Shown here in pieces: positions 39,026 through 49,136 of a stretch of DNA of 64,000 nt. A program made the translations under genes and the position numbers. The DNA comes from Yarrowia lipolytica. Its lineage: Eukaryota > Ascomycota > Dipodascomycetes > Dipodascales. The notes under the pieces are model-generated. The model made no database searches. It saw only the letters and a list, made by a program, of their open reading frames with translations, and was not told the origin of the DNA. The stretch spans positions 372,001 through 436,000 of the forward strand of contig NC_090775.1 of NCBI RefSeq assembly GCF_001761485.1, read 5' to 3'. The first letter of the stretch is position 1, and every line of letters starts with the position of its first letter.

Positions 39026-40526
39026 ATGTTTGCTCTTCGAACTGCTGCTCGACCCGCTGCCCGAAGCGTGGGCGCTACCCGGTGAGTAGGAAAAAATAAT
39101 GGTGCTGATTGCGTTGGATAATGAAACGGGTGCCTGGACCCCACGACATTGGACATGATACCCTCGGGCTCAGAAAGAAAGACAATTGGACGACTCAATC
39201 GACAAGGAGACTGCGGCGGGCGATTGCGGACACGTTAAAGTGGAGTTGTCTTCCATGACCGCGATTAATTGCGCCTAGTTGACCGCTCATAACACGCTCG
39301 GGTGGTGTGACGTGGACATCCGAGAAATAGCCGTTATGAGGGCAATGGATGGTTTTGTATGGGTTGTGTGTGGTTGTGGGTGCTATGCGGAGCGGCAATG
39401 GCTGTGGCAATGGTGTTGGCCGTTTGTTTGGTGCGATTGGGGTAATATTCGTTGACTTTGTGTTACCTCTAAGGTATCACGTTTCCAGCCAATGCCCTTA
39501 TGCATACACCACACAACGCAACATAGTATGGCACAGCACACGAAACGCAACACCACACTACAATACACGACTCACTGCATTCCAGCACTAAATACAGTCC
39601 AGCATCTAATTCCGAACAGCACAGCACAGCACAGCACAGCTCAATTATATTCCGCCACCGACCTATGGCCAGTCGCTTCTGTGATCTAAAACTAACCCAG
39701 AAACTATGCCACTCTTCGAGAGATCGAGATGCGACTCAAGTCCATTAAGAACATTGAGAAGATTACCAACACCATGAAGATTGTTGCCTCCACCAAGCTC
39801 GGTAAGGCCCAGCGAGCCATGGCCACCTCCAAGGTCTACAACGAGGCCTCCGAGAAGGTTTTCGAGAACTCCGAGACCGCTGTGCCTGAGAACATCGAGA
39901 AGCGATTGTGGGTTGTTGTCTCCTCCGATAAGGGTCTGTGTGGTTCCATCCACTCCCAGCTTGCCCGAACCGTTCGACGAAAGCTGCTCGACTTTGAGTC
40001 CGGCGAGAAGCTCATTGACATTGTTGCTGTCGGTGAGAAGATCAAGGCCCAGCTCGGCCGATCTAACCCCGAGCAGATGCGTCTGTCTTTCGGTGGAACC
40101 GGTAAGGAGGCCCCCACCTTCGAGGAGGCTGCCCACATTGCTGACGAGATTCTTGCTCTCGACACCCAGTACGACGACATTGAGATTGTCTACAACAAGG
40201 TCCTGTCCGGTATCTCTTTTGAGCCCATCATGAAGGAGTCCTACTCCGCCAAGGCCATTGAGGACGCCCCCAAGTTCGGCCAGTACGAGCTCGAGGACGA
40301 CGTTGTCAAGAACCTTGCCGACTTCTCTCTGGCCAACACCATCTACGCCGCCATGGCCGAGGGCCACGCTGCTGAGATCTCTGCTCGACGAAACGCTATG
40401 GACAACGCTTCCAAGAACGCTTCCGATATGATCAACAAGTACTCCATTCTGTACAACCGAACTCGACAGGCTGTCATTACCAACGAGCTGGTCGACATTA
40501 TTACCGGTGCCTCTTCTCTTGAGTAA
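39026..40526 (+). CDS. ATP3: F1 ATP synthase gamma subunit, two exons
   Basis: Exon 1 (39026-39081) encodes MFALRTAARPAARSVGAT, a mitochondrial presequence. A 619-base intron (GTGAGT to CTAACCCAG) is followed by exon 2 at 39701-40526. The total is 293 residues. The junction codon is Arg, followed by NYATLREIEMRLKSIKNIEKITNTMKIV across the mature N-terminus. The blocks STKLGKAQRAM, SSDKGLCGSIHSQ and the C-terminal ARRNAMDNASKNASDMI and YNRTRQAVITNELVDIITGA are universal gamma-subunit features. The gamma subunit is the rotating shaft of the complex V catalytic head. The intron carries an AGCAC pentamer repeat near its 3' end. Without exon 1 the protein would lack its targeting sequence. Confidence 0.96.
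39616..39639. repeat. (ACAGC)n pentamer repeat inside the ATP3 intron
   Basis: About five tandem ACAGC units lie 61 bases before the intron's 3' splice site. It is a short microsatellite. Confidence 0.85.
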
Positions 40527-41046
40527 GCCTCTATATAAAACTCTAATGAGCATGACTAGATGATTATCACATTTACAGGTACGTAGACAAGAGATATTTA
40601 AATGACGAGTACACCACGAGAGCAGTGTATGAGTTTCTGGAAAGAGGTGAGCTGTGTTGTGGGGTAATCGTGTTCATACAGTAACTGTGTTTATGTATGC
40701 ACTGTACCTTTACTTTATACTATTACAGTATCTCGTAATATCATACTATTGCCGGTGATGATGTATATAAGTAGAAGTACAGTATCGCCGGTTTTATTCA
40801 CCGTCTGAACCGTCTTTTTGTCTTCTTCACATGGCGTAATTATTTGTCTTGTCGTGGCCCTGTAATTATGTACAGTGATTAGCTACTTGCACCGTATTCA
40901 TTGTTCATTGTATTGTACGCCTCCTCACTTTAGCTCTATATATATATCACGTCTGAAACAGACTGTATCAGTTTGCATATAAGCATCAACACGCTTTTTT
41001 CTACACTAACCAGACTTCTCCCGAGATACTACAATACGAGTACGCC
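40527..41046. promoter_or_regulatory. Intergenic region and promoter of the hydrolase-like gene
   Basis: The 520 bases include a TATATATATA box near 40939-40948, about 100 bases before the next ATG. A CTAACCAG string at 41007-41014 looks like a 3' splice site, but no GTGAGT partner lies between it and the TATA box. Confidence 0.5.
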
Positions 41047-42228
41047 ATGACGGATGACAAAATGGAAGACATTCATCTTGGAGATGACAGTGACGATGAG
41101 AACACGGAGGCTGTGACTTCGGCCGATACGGGGGAAACGAAGAAGGTGGATGCTGACGCCTCAAAGACAGTTGGTACTGAAGAAACTACTGAGGAAACAC
41201 ACGAACCCGAGACTGCGAAGAACCCAGAGCCCAAAGACGAATGTGCCAGTGGCAAAGACTCTGACGACAAGGCCGCCAAAGACAAAAAACCGGAGACTCC
41301 AGACTCTTCCTCTGAGGCTCCCCAACTACACAAGACTTCTACGTCTATCCCCCCAAAAGGTGCCACTTCCACGGTTAACGATATCACATTCTACACCGTT
41401 GGAGAGGCAAAAAACTGTGACACGCTCATTGTCGTGCTCACAAACTACCTGGGTTTCCAGTCCAACAACAACCTGTTGTGTGCCGACTCCATTCATGAAA
41501 CCACCGGCCTGCCTGTCGTACTGATTGACTCCACCGGCAACAACCCGGCCATGCATGTCATGAGACTCAAGGGCGACGAGGAATTGCCCCACCTGCCTCC
41601 TCCTCAGACCAAGCCCAAGTCACAGTCGGGGCCGTCGTTCTTGGGCAAGTTCAAGAGTTGGTTTGCCGGATCAGTCTCGGGATTTTTTGACGACATGTGG
41701 CTGGCCGCACACTCGTACGAAAAGACAATTGGCATTGTGCAATCTTCCATCGAACAAGTGTACCAGGTATACACCCCTGGACAAATCATTGTGGTTGGCT
41801 ATGGCTTTGGAGCCCGGTACGTGCTTCCGCTGTTGAAGAGAAGTTCACTTTTCAACCCTCATGAAGAGGACGACGAAGACTCCAGCCCCTGGGAAGTCAG
41901 AGATAAGGCCAACGCGGAAGACCACATTTTGTCCGGAGTGGCCGTCAACCCATCATTGACCACCCTGGACGATTTCAAGCACGTCCATAAGCCTCTCCTG
42001 TTCATCTATAGTGACGACAACGAGATGCTTCCTCGAACGACCGTTGAGCAAGGTTTCCGACTCATCCCCGGAAAAGATGCCGAGCGGAAGGCCATTTCTC
42101 AGAATCCTCCTTTGCCCCATGGGTTTGCCATTCCTGGCGATTACTCTGAGGACGTGGTTGGAAACAACCCCCAGGAGGTGTTTGAGATGATTGACAAGTG
42201 GGTCAAGGCGCAGCTCACTAAGGAGTAA
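41047..42228 (+). CDS. Dienelactone-hydrolase-like alpha/beta-hydrolase, probable pseudoenzyme
   Basis: A 393-residue protein. Residues 1-110 are an acidic, Thr/Glu/Asp/Lys-rich disordered region. The rest resembles the dienelactone hydrolase group: ITFYTVGEAKNCDTLIVVLTNYLGF, IGIVQSSIEQVYQVY and the elbow IIVVGYGFGARYV. The nucleophile position (normally Cys or Ser in GxCxG) is Gly253 in GYGFG. Candidate acid (Asp323 in FIYSDDNEMLP) and base (His358 in PPLPHGFAIPGD) residues remain. Loss of the nucleophile suggests a binding or regulatory role rather than hydrolysis. No transmembrane segment or signal peptide is seen. The fold assignment rests on these blocks. Confidence 0.7.
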   Translation: MTDDKMEDIHLGDDSDDENTEAVTSADTGETKKVDADASKTVGTEETTEETHEPETAKNPEPKDECASGKDSDDKAAKDKKPETPDSSSEAPQLHKTSTSIPPKGATSTVNDITFYTVGEAKNCDTLIVVLTNYLGFQSNNNLLCADSIHETTGLPVVLIDSTGNNPAMHVMRLKGDEELPHLPPPQTKPKSQSGPSFLGKFKSWFAGSVSGFFDDMWLAAHSYEKTIGIVQSSIEQVYQVYTPGQIIVVGYGFGARYVLPLLKRSSLFNPHEEDDEDSSPWEVRDKANAEDHILSGVAVNPSLTTLDDFKHVHKPLLFIYSDDNEMLPRTTVEQGFRLIPGKDAERKAISQNPPLPHGFAIPGDYSEDVVGNNPQEVFEMIDKWVKAQLTKE

Positions 42229-42489
42229 CTACGATAGCCGTGTAATCAACAATGTATATTATATTCAATGTGACATCACATCATCTTCTATTATTTCACA
42301 GTACGTAGACAGCTCTACATGACCATGTCGCTTTAGAGACTCACATTGCGCCGAAAGTATCTGCCAGTTCATAATGAGAACTTGACAGGTTATACTGTAA
42401 CAGTCGTCAGAGTAGACCACGCTAATCCGTTCAGCTTAGCTTATGAATCAGGATTCTTGGGCTTCTTGGGCTTCGCCTTACTAACAACT

Positions 42490-43719
42490 TCAGATCGTCT
42501 GCCAATACTTCCATCCCAATCTCAAAATCAATGCAGCAGCAGCAGGAATGACAAAGACCTGCAATCCCTGCAAAGGGTGGGCCAGCTGCAACTTGGCAAT
42601 CTTCTCAGACTCCTCGTTATCAGGGAAAAACTTTCCAGTCTCAATGAAGTTGTCCATCATCTGGTCCTTGTCGTACCACAGATCATACAGCCACTTTTCA
42701 AACTTCTTTTCGTCCTTGTAGGGAATTTCCTTGATGACAAACTTGGTCCAGTGAGCTTTGACATAGACAGGGCCCTGGCCTCTCAGAAACACGTTTCCAA
42801 GCGTGTAAAAGTCCTGTCCGTACTCTCCTCGGCCCACACCTTCGTAGGCAAGAGTACAATCGTACAGGTAGTCTACAGTTTGAGCCAGATTCTCAATGGC
42901 AAACCGCAGACCTGTAGTTCGGGGCAACAAGACATGCTTCATGGGCTTGACTCCGATCTTAGCAGCAAACTTGTTGGAGTTGTTAGTACCATTGTGGGAG
43001 GTATTTGTTCCCTCGGGGAACATTGTGAGCCAGACGGGGGCCTGCAGCTTGTTGAGACCCTGGAAGTGCTCCTTCATGTTCTGCTCGTCGTCGGCCCATT
43101 TCCGAGACAGGAAGATGAAGTTGTAATTGGCCATTCCCGAGCCCAAAATGGGAATGCTTCGAAGAGACTTTTTGAGCAGGATGTAGATGCAACCGCCAAA
43201 TCCGCTGGTGAGAGCAAACCACCACAGATAGATCCAGTCTGTATAGAGCTGGTGGTTGGCGATGACAATGGCTCTTTCTTCGAATCTGGAAGACAGGTAG
43301 CCGTTTCCGTCGACGGAGAAGACACCCTTCATAGTCTCGTCACCTGAAACTCGCATTTCTGTGCTAGTGAGTGCCTGAACAAGACACAGCATCACCACGA
43401 TGAACTGTTGTTTGGTGTACTCTACCCAGACCACCCAGGCCATTTTGGACTGGTATTTGAGTGGGTAGCCGATCCATTGAGTCAGTACAATCGATAAGCA
43501 GGCGCACAGAAAGTAAAAAACAGCAATGACACCTCGAAGCACCTGGGAAGGCTTGGAGTGTCGAGGAGGAGGGAGCTCCTTGTTGGTGGTGGGGACTGCC
43601 AGAGGAATATCGACAGGAATGACGGGGTCCGTGGACGGGGCGGATTTTGCTACTCGCTGGGAGGCAGAAGAGGACTCTCCAGCCACACCGGAGGCCTTGA
43701 CAGCCTCTGCAGTAGCCAT
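42490..43719 (-). CDS. Lysophospholipid acyltransferase (PlsC family, LCLAT1/CST26-like)
   Basis: A 409-residue membrane acyltransferase. A polar N-terminus (1-55) is followed by hydrophobic segments at about 60-85 and 104-118. The PlsC catalytic motif NHQLYTD follows at 155-161 (NHx4D, ANHQLYTDW), with FPEGTN at 234-239 for glycerophosphate binding. The C-terminus has another hydrophobic stretch (VFVIPAAAALILRLGW). The sequence YTDWIYLWWFAL resembles the LCLAT1/AGPAT family and Saccharomyces Cst26 and YDR018C, which reacylate lysophosphatidylinositol or lysophosphatidic acid at the ER. The exact acceptor is not decidable here. It converges on the hydrolase-like gene. Confidence 0.9.
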   Translation of the reverse strand: MATAEAVKASGVAGESSSASQRVAKSAPSTDPVIPVDIPLAVPTTNKELPPPRHSKPSQVLRGVIAVFYFLCACLSIVLTQWIGYPLKYQSKMAWVVWVEYTKQQFIVVMLCLVQALTSTEMRVSGDETMKGVFSVDGNGYLSSRFEERAIVIANHQLYTDWIYLWWFALTSGFGGCIYILLKKSLRSIPILGSGMANYNFIFLSRKWADDEQNMKEHFQGLNKLQAPVWLTMFPEGTNTSHNGTNNSNKFAAKIGVKPMKHVLLPRTTGLRFAIENLAQTVDYLYDCTLAYEGVGRGEYGQDFYTLGNVFLRGQGPVYVKAHWTKFVIKEIPYKDEKKFEKWLYDLWYDKDQMMDNFIETGKFFPDNEESEKIAKLQLAHPLQGLQVFVIPAAAALILRLGWKYWQTI

Positions 43720-44345
43720 TGAAGTGGTAGTGTTGCTGTGAGTGTTTTTTTTAAAGATGGAGGTTTAGATATCCCTCGGTAAGAGAGGCTATATATTATT
43801 TAGCTTATTGACGCAGGTGATTGTGCATGGGTAAGGGTAGGAGCGGGACAGTCTTTGAAAGCTGCAATTGTGGTTGATATAGCGCCACAAAAAGCGTCAG
43901 GATGAACGAGAAGGGGTTGATATATGTACTGAGCTGCTTTATTCTTTATTTCCCCGATCTATGATATTCTTTGACCGACCCAATGTCGTTTCAATTACAG
44001 TATCATTGTCTATGTAGAGGGTACAACGTTGTCATGTGGACAAAGGGACATGTGAAGAGAGTATGAGGCCAGTCAAATGTGGGGCCAAGGAGAGGAAATG
44101 TGAAAAAAAGGACAAAATGGATACTACGAGGGGAAGATTTTACGTAGAATACACTCTTCAGATTTCTTTCAAATTCTCTATAACGTCCCGGATCTGGGGT
44201 TGCTATTTCCTGTGGCCAATGTAAACATGATTTGCATTGTGATATCGCATGCTCAACATACTCAACAGATGACATCACCGTGAAACCTGTACTTGTACTT
44301 GGACTAGCAGAAAGGGCAATGAAGAGGAGGGGGTCATATGGGGGA

Positions 44346-44353
44346 TATAAATA
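44346..44353 (+). promoter_or_regulatory. Orphan TATA box
   Basis: TATAAATA in a good rightward orientation with no recognisable gene within 2 kb downstream. It may drive an unannotated transcript. Confidence 0.35.
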
Positions 44354-44847
44354 GTCAGATATGAGCTCTGTGAGCTTTTTTAGATGTCTATTTTCCGTCT
44401 TTCACCAATATTGGCATTTGTTTCACGTCAGTCCTCAGTTCTACGATTATTGTAGTATGAACTGTTTGCACTGCTGAAGTCTCAAGCACACAGCACACCC
44501 CTCCCCCACCTTGCATCCCTTTGAAAGACCTTATGGGTCATTGGCACGTGATGAAGGAGGTATAGTAAGGAGATTTTTTGTGCGTTACGTTCATGAACTC
44601 GTTCCCATCGCAGTCTTTGAAGGCTTTTTTCCCTTTTCCGTCGAGGTTTTTTATTTTTTATTTTTGGTCACACACAGTACATACGCGTATTTTGTTGAGA
44701 ATTAGTTAGCATAACATGCGTGCTGCTGGGTGTTCCGGTATTCGCTGAATTGTAGGTCAGTGAGACCAATGTATATGATAGAACAGACTCCTGCAGTATT
44801 TACGAGGCTTCTATAGGATATTTCTATCCTAAAATAGAGAAATTCAG

Positions 44848-44856
44848 TATATAAAT
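44848..44856 (+). promoter_or_regulatory. Orphan TATA box
   Basis: TATATAAAT, rightward, 1.7 kb before the MFS start codon and without a gene of its own. Confidence 0.35.
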
Positions 44857-46109
44857 GGAGATTGTCTTCAGGGGCTGTTCAGATAGTACAAATTATAACT
44901 ATCAGAGTACATACTGTTCTCGTACTTTGAAAGCTGGTTTTGACATACAGAAGCAGCATCGCTCTCATTACACCATCCATATCCTGGTACAAGTGCTGTG
45001 AGCAGTCAACATGCTTTATAGTAATCTCACTCTGTTCGAGGGAATTGTACTCCATAGCAATGCAAGAGGTGACTTGCCATCTGACAATTGACAATCGACA
45101 CTCAACGTCGGTCAACGTTGGTGATATCATATATACCAACATAGTATGTACATACCAGTACGTACAGTCCGTACACACTTTAGCCTGTCGTATTTGCACG
45201 TCTGGGCACCCATGGGGTCTGCACTCCTCGAGGGTTACTGGTGCCTCACGGCGCCAAATACAGGTAAGACAACCACGCCGTGGGGAACGGAAATATTATA
45301 CCCTGGTATGAACATGGTTGACGTGACAGCGCGACCGGAACTCATATTCTTGCCGAGAGCGATCTTGAGCTTGCTTCACGTCGGAGTCGTAAGTTTGAGA
45401 GTCTGTTGCCAAGACACACTTCGTATCTGCTGTACGGCAGTTACTTGAGAGAAGAGCGAGGAGGGGAATTGCGAGGCATACGAGTACTTAGGGTCCAACG
45501 TGTCTCTGTTTCAACAGTGCTGAGCTTTGATTAGTGCGTTTTCTGTCTCAGCAGTAGCCCGTGCAAGTACGAATACATACTGATCAACCTTCACCTCAAG
45601 TGGTACCGGCGGCAAGTAACAAACCCCGAATGCCGGTCTACAGTGCCTCTTGACGTCGGGACAGGTCGGAGACGTGGACGTTGGAGCCTTGTTCAATATA
45701 GTTGGCACTTTCTTAGGGTCCGTTGTTGCAGATGACAAAGAGAGTTTGGGTGAGCTTTAGGACTTAAGGATGGGAACAAGCAACTTGAGGTTGAGGTAGA
45801 GTGGGCTTGAGACATGTGGCGGGCAATTGACGGGTTGGTGGGGGGTTCTGAACCTCTCTATACCAGATACTCATAACCTGTATACTTGTTATTGTGTCAC
45901 ATTTGGGCGTGTATTCTCCACCCCATCCACTATCCATGGTCTGGCTTCGCTTAAGAGACTCCAAAAAAGTAGCTTGTGTGGGGGCGGAGGGCTTTTAAGC
46001 TTTCCGTGCGTGCTTGCATTTCAGTGTATGAGCGGACCCTGACGAGCGGAAATTCTGTCACTCAGCTATATATACTGACTGGTCTCTCTGACGTGCGCGC
46101 AAGCAATTT

Positions 46110-46423
46110 GTGAGTATTTTTTTGCGATTAAACCGTGGGTTTGGGGACGGGTTTCTGGTGCTAGACAGTCCCTGAGTCACCTGTTATCAGCCTCGTTCGG
46201 CTGACAGTAAGGCTGAAGGCACGCGCGTGAAAAATGAAATCGAAGCGAGTGGGAAAGAACCATGCAGTGTCTGGACGGTGAACCAAGGTAGATTTTGGCA
46301 AGGAAGAAATAGATATCCGAGTAAAATGGGCTGAACTATCGAATGAAACAAAGCCCCAGTCTCTGTCGGATTCCGTTGGCGTTCTACAGACCACTTCTAC
46401 TCTCCTCCACCATACTAATTTAG
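46110..46423 (+). other. Probable 5' UTR intron of the MFS transporter gene
   Basis: GTGAGT at 46110 and TACTAATTTAG ending at 46423 match the splice signals of the four coding introns in this window. The 314-base intron begins 36 bases after a TATATATA box (46067-46074) and ends 145 bases before the ATG at 46569, so it would lie wholly in the leader. No cDNA evidence is available. Confidence 0.55.
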
Positions 46424-46568
46424 CTTCGTAATCAGTTTATGACCCCTCGTCCGAGCAGTCATAAACCATAAAGCAGGTGTAAAAAAAACACGAAAAACTG
46501 TTTCAGGCCGATCTCAAACCCGATTTCTGCGGAAATCGAAACATCTCATTTACCTCTTTAACTCCAAA

Positions 46569-48608
46569 ATGAAGGAGGACCGCCAACCCGACCTTCAACC
46601 GGTGCATACGCACACTTCTATTGCATCCAACGAGTCCCACCCTTCGCTAATGCCCTATCATGCCGACTCGGACCACAGTCAACACCACCCCAGTCCAACC
46701 AAATTGCAACATAGCGAGTCTTACTCGTCGCGAGAAACCAACTCGCCGTCGCCAGAAGCCGGCTCTGTAGTTGCAGATGGCATAGCATCAGAAAAAGAAG
46801 AAACAAGCTCGATAAAGGACCCCAAGGCTTGGAGGAAATTCATCGTGCCGAAAAACGAACGAAGAGGACTACTGGCTTCAGTATGCGTGGTTCCAGAAGT
46901 TACAGACCCCCGAGATTACCCCAGTAACATCAAATGGTTCCTCACGGGAGTAGTGTCGCTGGCTGCCATGGCTGCCCCTCTAGGTACGTCTATCATGCTT
47001 CCTGGTATCGATGATGTAGCCGAGGGACTGAATACCACCAAGAACCTGGTCAACATCTCCTTTGGTATCTACTTGCTGTCTCTAGGAGTGTTCCCCATTT
47101 ACTGGTCATCTCTTTCCGAGCACTTTGGACGAAGATCCATCTATCTCATTTCTTTTGCTCTATTCACAGCATTTTCCATCGGATGTGCTTTGTCGACATC
47201 TATTGGAATGCTCATTGGCTTCCGAGTGCTGTCTGGAGGCGCTGCTGGCTCGGTCCAGAGCGTGGGGGCAGGCACCATCTCCGAGCTCTTTGAAGCAAGA
47301 GTCAGAGGCAAGGGCTTGGGTATCTACTACGTGGGAATTCTGGTTTCACCTCTGGTAGCTCCCGTTATCGGAGGAGCTCTGGTGGAGAGTCTGGGCTGGA
47401 GAGCTCCCCAATATCTGCTGCTTATTCTTGGCGGAGTTCTCACTGTTGCCATGCTGTTTTGCATTCCAGAAACGCTTCGAATCTCAGCTGAAGACAGAGA
47501 GATGTGGATTAGACCCAAGAGCAAGACCAAGGGCCAGAAAATCAACTGGTGGAGGAAAAAGAAGGATCTCGAGAGCGAGATTGAGGCTTCTGGAGAAGCA
47601 GAGGATCAAGAACCCGAGCTCAAAAACCACCATATGCTCAGTACAGTTATCGGAGACGACCCTGAGCCGGTTCTAGTTGAAGACGACGAAGACCACCACT
47701 TGCATCCCATAATCTCCCACATTTCGCAAATGTCGTTTGGAGCCGATGTAAGTGAGACTCAGTCTCGATCTAGACGAGGCTCAGTGGCTAGCTCCAGAAG
47801 AAAGGCAGTGGGCGGTCTTGAGCTTTCTAGAGTGGCTTCTACCGAATCTGAAAAGTACAGACGAATGGAAATGCCCAAGCGGATCAATTTGGACGAGCTG
47901 TCTCTGGGTCAAAAGATGTACATGTTTGGAGTGGCTCCTCTCAAGACTCTGCTCTTTCTCAGATACCCTCCTGTGGCTCTGGCCATCGTGTATGCCTCCT
48001 ACGTCTTTTTCTCATTGTACATTCTTAACATGGCCATTCAGATTGTCTACTCCGAGGCTCCCTACAACTTCAAGACCATCATCGTCGGTCTTCTTTACCT
48101 GCCCAACTCGGTAGGATACATTGCTGCATCTGTTGGAGGAGGAATGTGGAGTGATTACATTGTGAAACGGGCCAAGGACAAGAACGGTGGGGTCATGATT
48201 CCCGAGGAGAGAATTGCAGAAAATATTCTGTTGGCTGCAATCCTTTTCCCTGTGTCTCTACTTATCTTTGGGTGGTGTGCTCAATACAAGACCTTTTGGC
48301 TGTGTCCTTTGATCGGTACCTTCATCTTTGGATTTGCCTCCATGATGATATTTGGAACAAACACAACCTATCTTGTGGACGCACTTCCGGGCAAGGGCTC
48401 TTCCGGCGTGGCTCTCAACAACTTTGTGCGAATGATTCTTGCTGCTGTGGCGACCTTTGTGGCCGATCCCATGATCAGAGGGCTCACTGTCGGCTGGTGT
48501 TTTACTCTGTGGGCTCTGCTGAGTATCGTTGTGGCCTTTTCTCTTGTGGCCATCAAGATCTGGGGAGCCCATTGGCGTCAGACTTTTGACCTCTCTAAGA
48601 TTTACTAG
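46569..48608 (+). CDS. MFS multidrug/polyamine-type transporter (DHA1 family, QDR3-like)
   Basis: A 679-residue proton antiporter of the 12-helix drug:H+ antiporter-1 family. A polar cytosolic N-terminus (1-118) is followed by TM1 (about 121-143). The loop 2-3 signature is SEHFGRRSIYLISF (G-R-R motif). Motif C of antiporters appears around PLVAPVIGGALVESLGWR. TM6 ends near 299. An unusually long acidic/Ser-rich central loop of about 155 residues precedes TM7 at about 455. The second half (LLYLPNSVGYIAASVGGGMWSD) is complete. The large central loop is seen in fungal Qdr3/Dtr1-type exporters of drugs, polyamines or dityrosine. The substrate is unknown. Confidence 0.88.
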   Translation: MKEDRQPDLQPVHTHTSIASNESHPSLMPYHADSDHSQHHPSPTKLQHSESYSSRETNSPSPEAGSVVADGIASEKEETSSIKDPKAWRKFIVPKNERRGLLASVCVVPEVTDPRDYPSNIKWFLTGVVSLAAMAAPLGTSIMLPGIDDVAEGLNTTKNLVNISFGIYLLSLGVFPIYWSSLSEHFGRRSIYLISFALFTAFSIGCALSTSIGMLIGFRVLSGGAAGSVQSVGAGTISELFEARVRGKGLGIYYVGILVSPLVAPVIGGALVESLGWRAPQYLLLILGGVLTVAMLFCIPETLRISAEDREMWIRPKSKTKGQKINWWRKKKDLESEIEASGEAEDQEPELKNHHMLSTVIGDDPEPVLVEDDEDHHLHPIISHISQMSFGADVSETQSRSRRGSVASSRRKAVGGLELSRVASTESEKYRRMEMPKRINLDELSLGQKMYMFGVAPLKTLLFLRYPPVALAIVYASYVFFSLYILNMAIQIVYSEAPYNFKTIIVGLLYLPNSVGYIAASVGGGMWSDYIVKRAKDKNGGVMIPEERIAENILLAAILFPVSLLIFGWCAQYKTFWLCPLIGTFIFGFASMMIFGTNTTYLVDALPGKGSSGVALNNFVRMILAAVATFVADPMIRGLTVGWCFTLWALLSIVVAFSLVAIKIWGAHWRQTFDLSKIY

Positions 48609-49136
48609 CTGGGCAGTCCGCTGAGTCTGCTGTTTCTGCATTGAGCGGATATATAACTATTGCATTAATATATTTATGGAACGAACGAGTTGGAGTATTA
48701 ATAAGTACTTAATAATAATAGAAATGAAATTCTGAGTATAAGTACGTACGTACTTGCTCTAATAAAGAACGCTTTCGGCATCGAACACTTTTTATGATAA
48801 CGCACATCCTTCTATCCAGTCAGTTTAACTAAATGTTCAACTACTTTAGTAACTTTACTTAAACCATTGGTTTAACGCCTTCTCGTTAATTTGGTCACTT
48901 TTGTCTCTGGATCTTCTCCAAAACGACAAAACACAACTTTCCAACCATTTCTGAGGTTTTCAACCCCTTTTCTGTCACCATTATTTTGTCACCAAACCCA
49001 CACATCACTGCCTCTCCGCCTTGATGATAGAGTTAAAGACAGCACTTCATGCATATGGCGATAATACAAGTTCCAACAACGATACATCAGTGGCACCCCA
49101 ACTAACTAAAGTCGCTACATCCAACCCTGCCACAAA
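48609..49136. other. Intergenic region upstream of HRD1
   Basis: The 528 AT-rich bases contain a TAAGTACGTACGTACTTG palindrome-like stretch near 48739. No gene or canonical unfolded-protein-response element was recognised. Confidence 0.5.

Larger units (their letters stand above)
43720..46568. other. 2.85-kb gene-free region upstream of the MFS transporter
   Basis: No coding region or structured RNA was recognised in 2.85 kb. Two good rightward TATA boxes (44346-44353 and 44848-44856) have no gene after them. A third (46067-46074) belongs to the MFS gene. A probable 5' UTR intron spans 46110-46423. The region also has a GC-richer island at 45190-45440, a T-rich tract at about 44621-44668, and several GTACTTGTAC-type motifs. 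A long regulated promoter or a non-coding transcript would both fit. Confidence 0.45.

Noticed and set aside
41007-41014. CTAACCAG before the hydrolase-like gene as a 3' splice site
   Set aside because: No GTGAGT donor lies between the TATA box and this site.
45190-45440. GC-richer island as an SRP or other structured RNA
   Set aside because: No conserved SRP, RNase P or snRNA core motif could be matched by eye; only a covariance search could decide.
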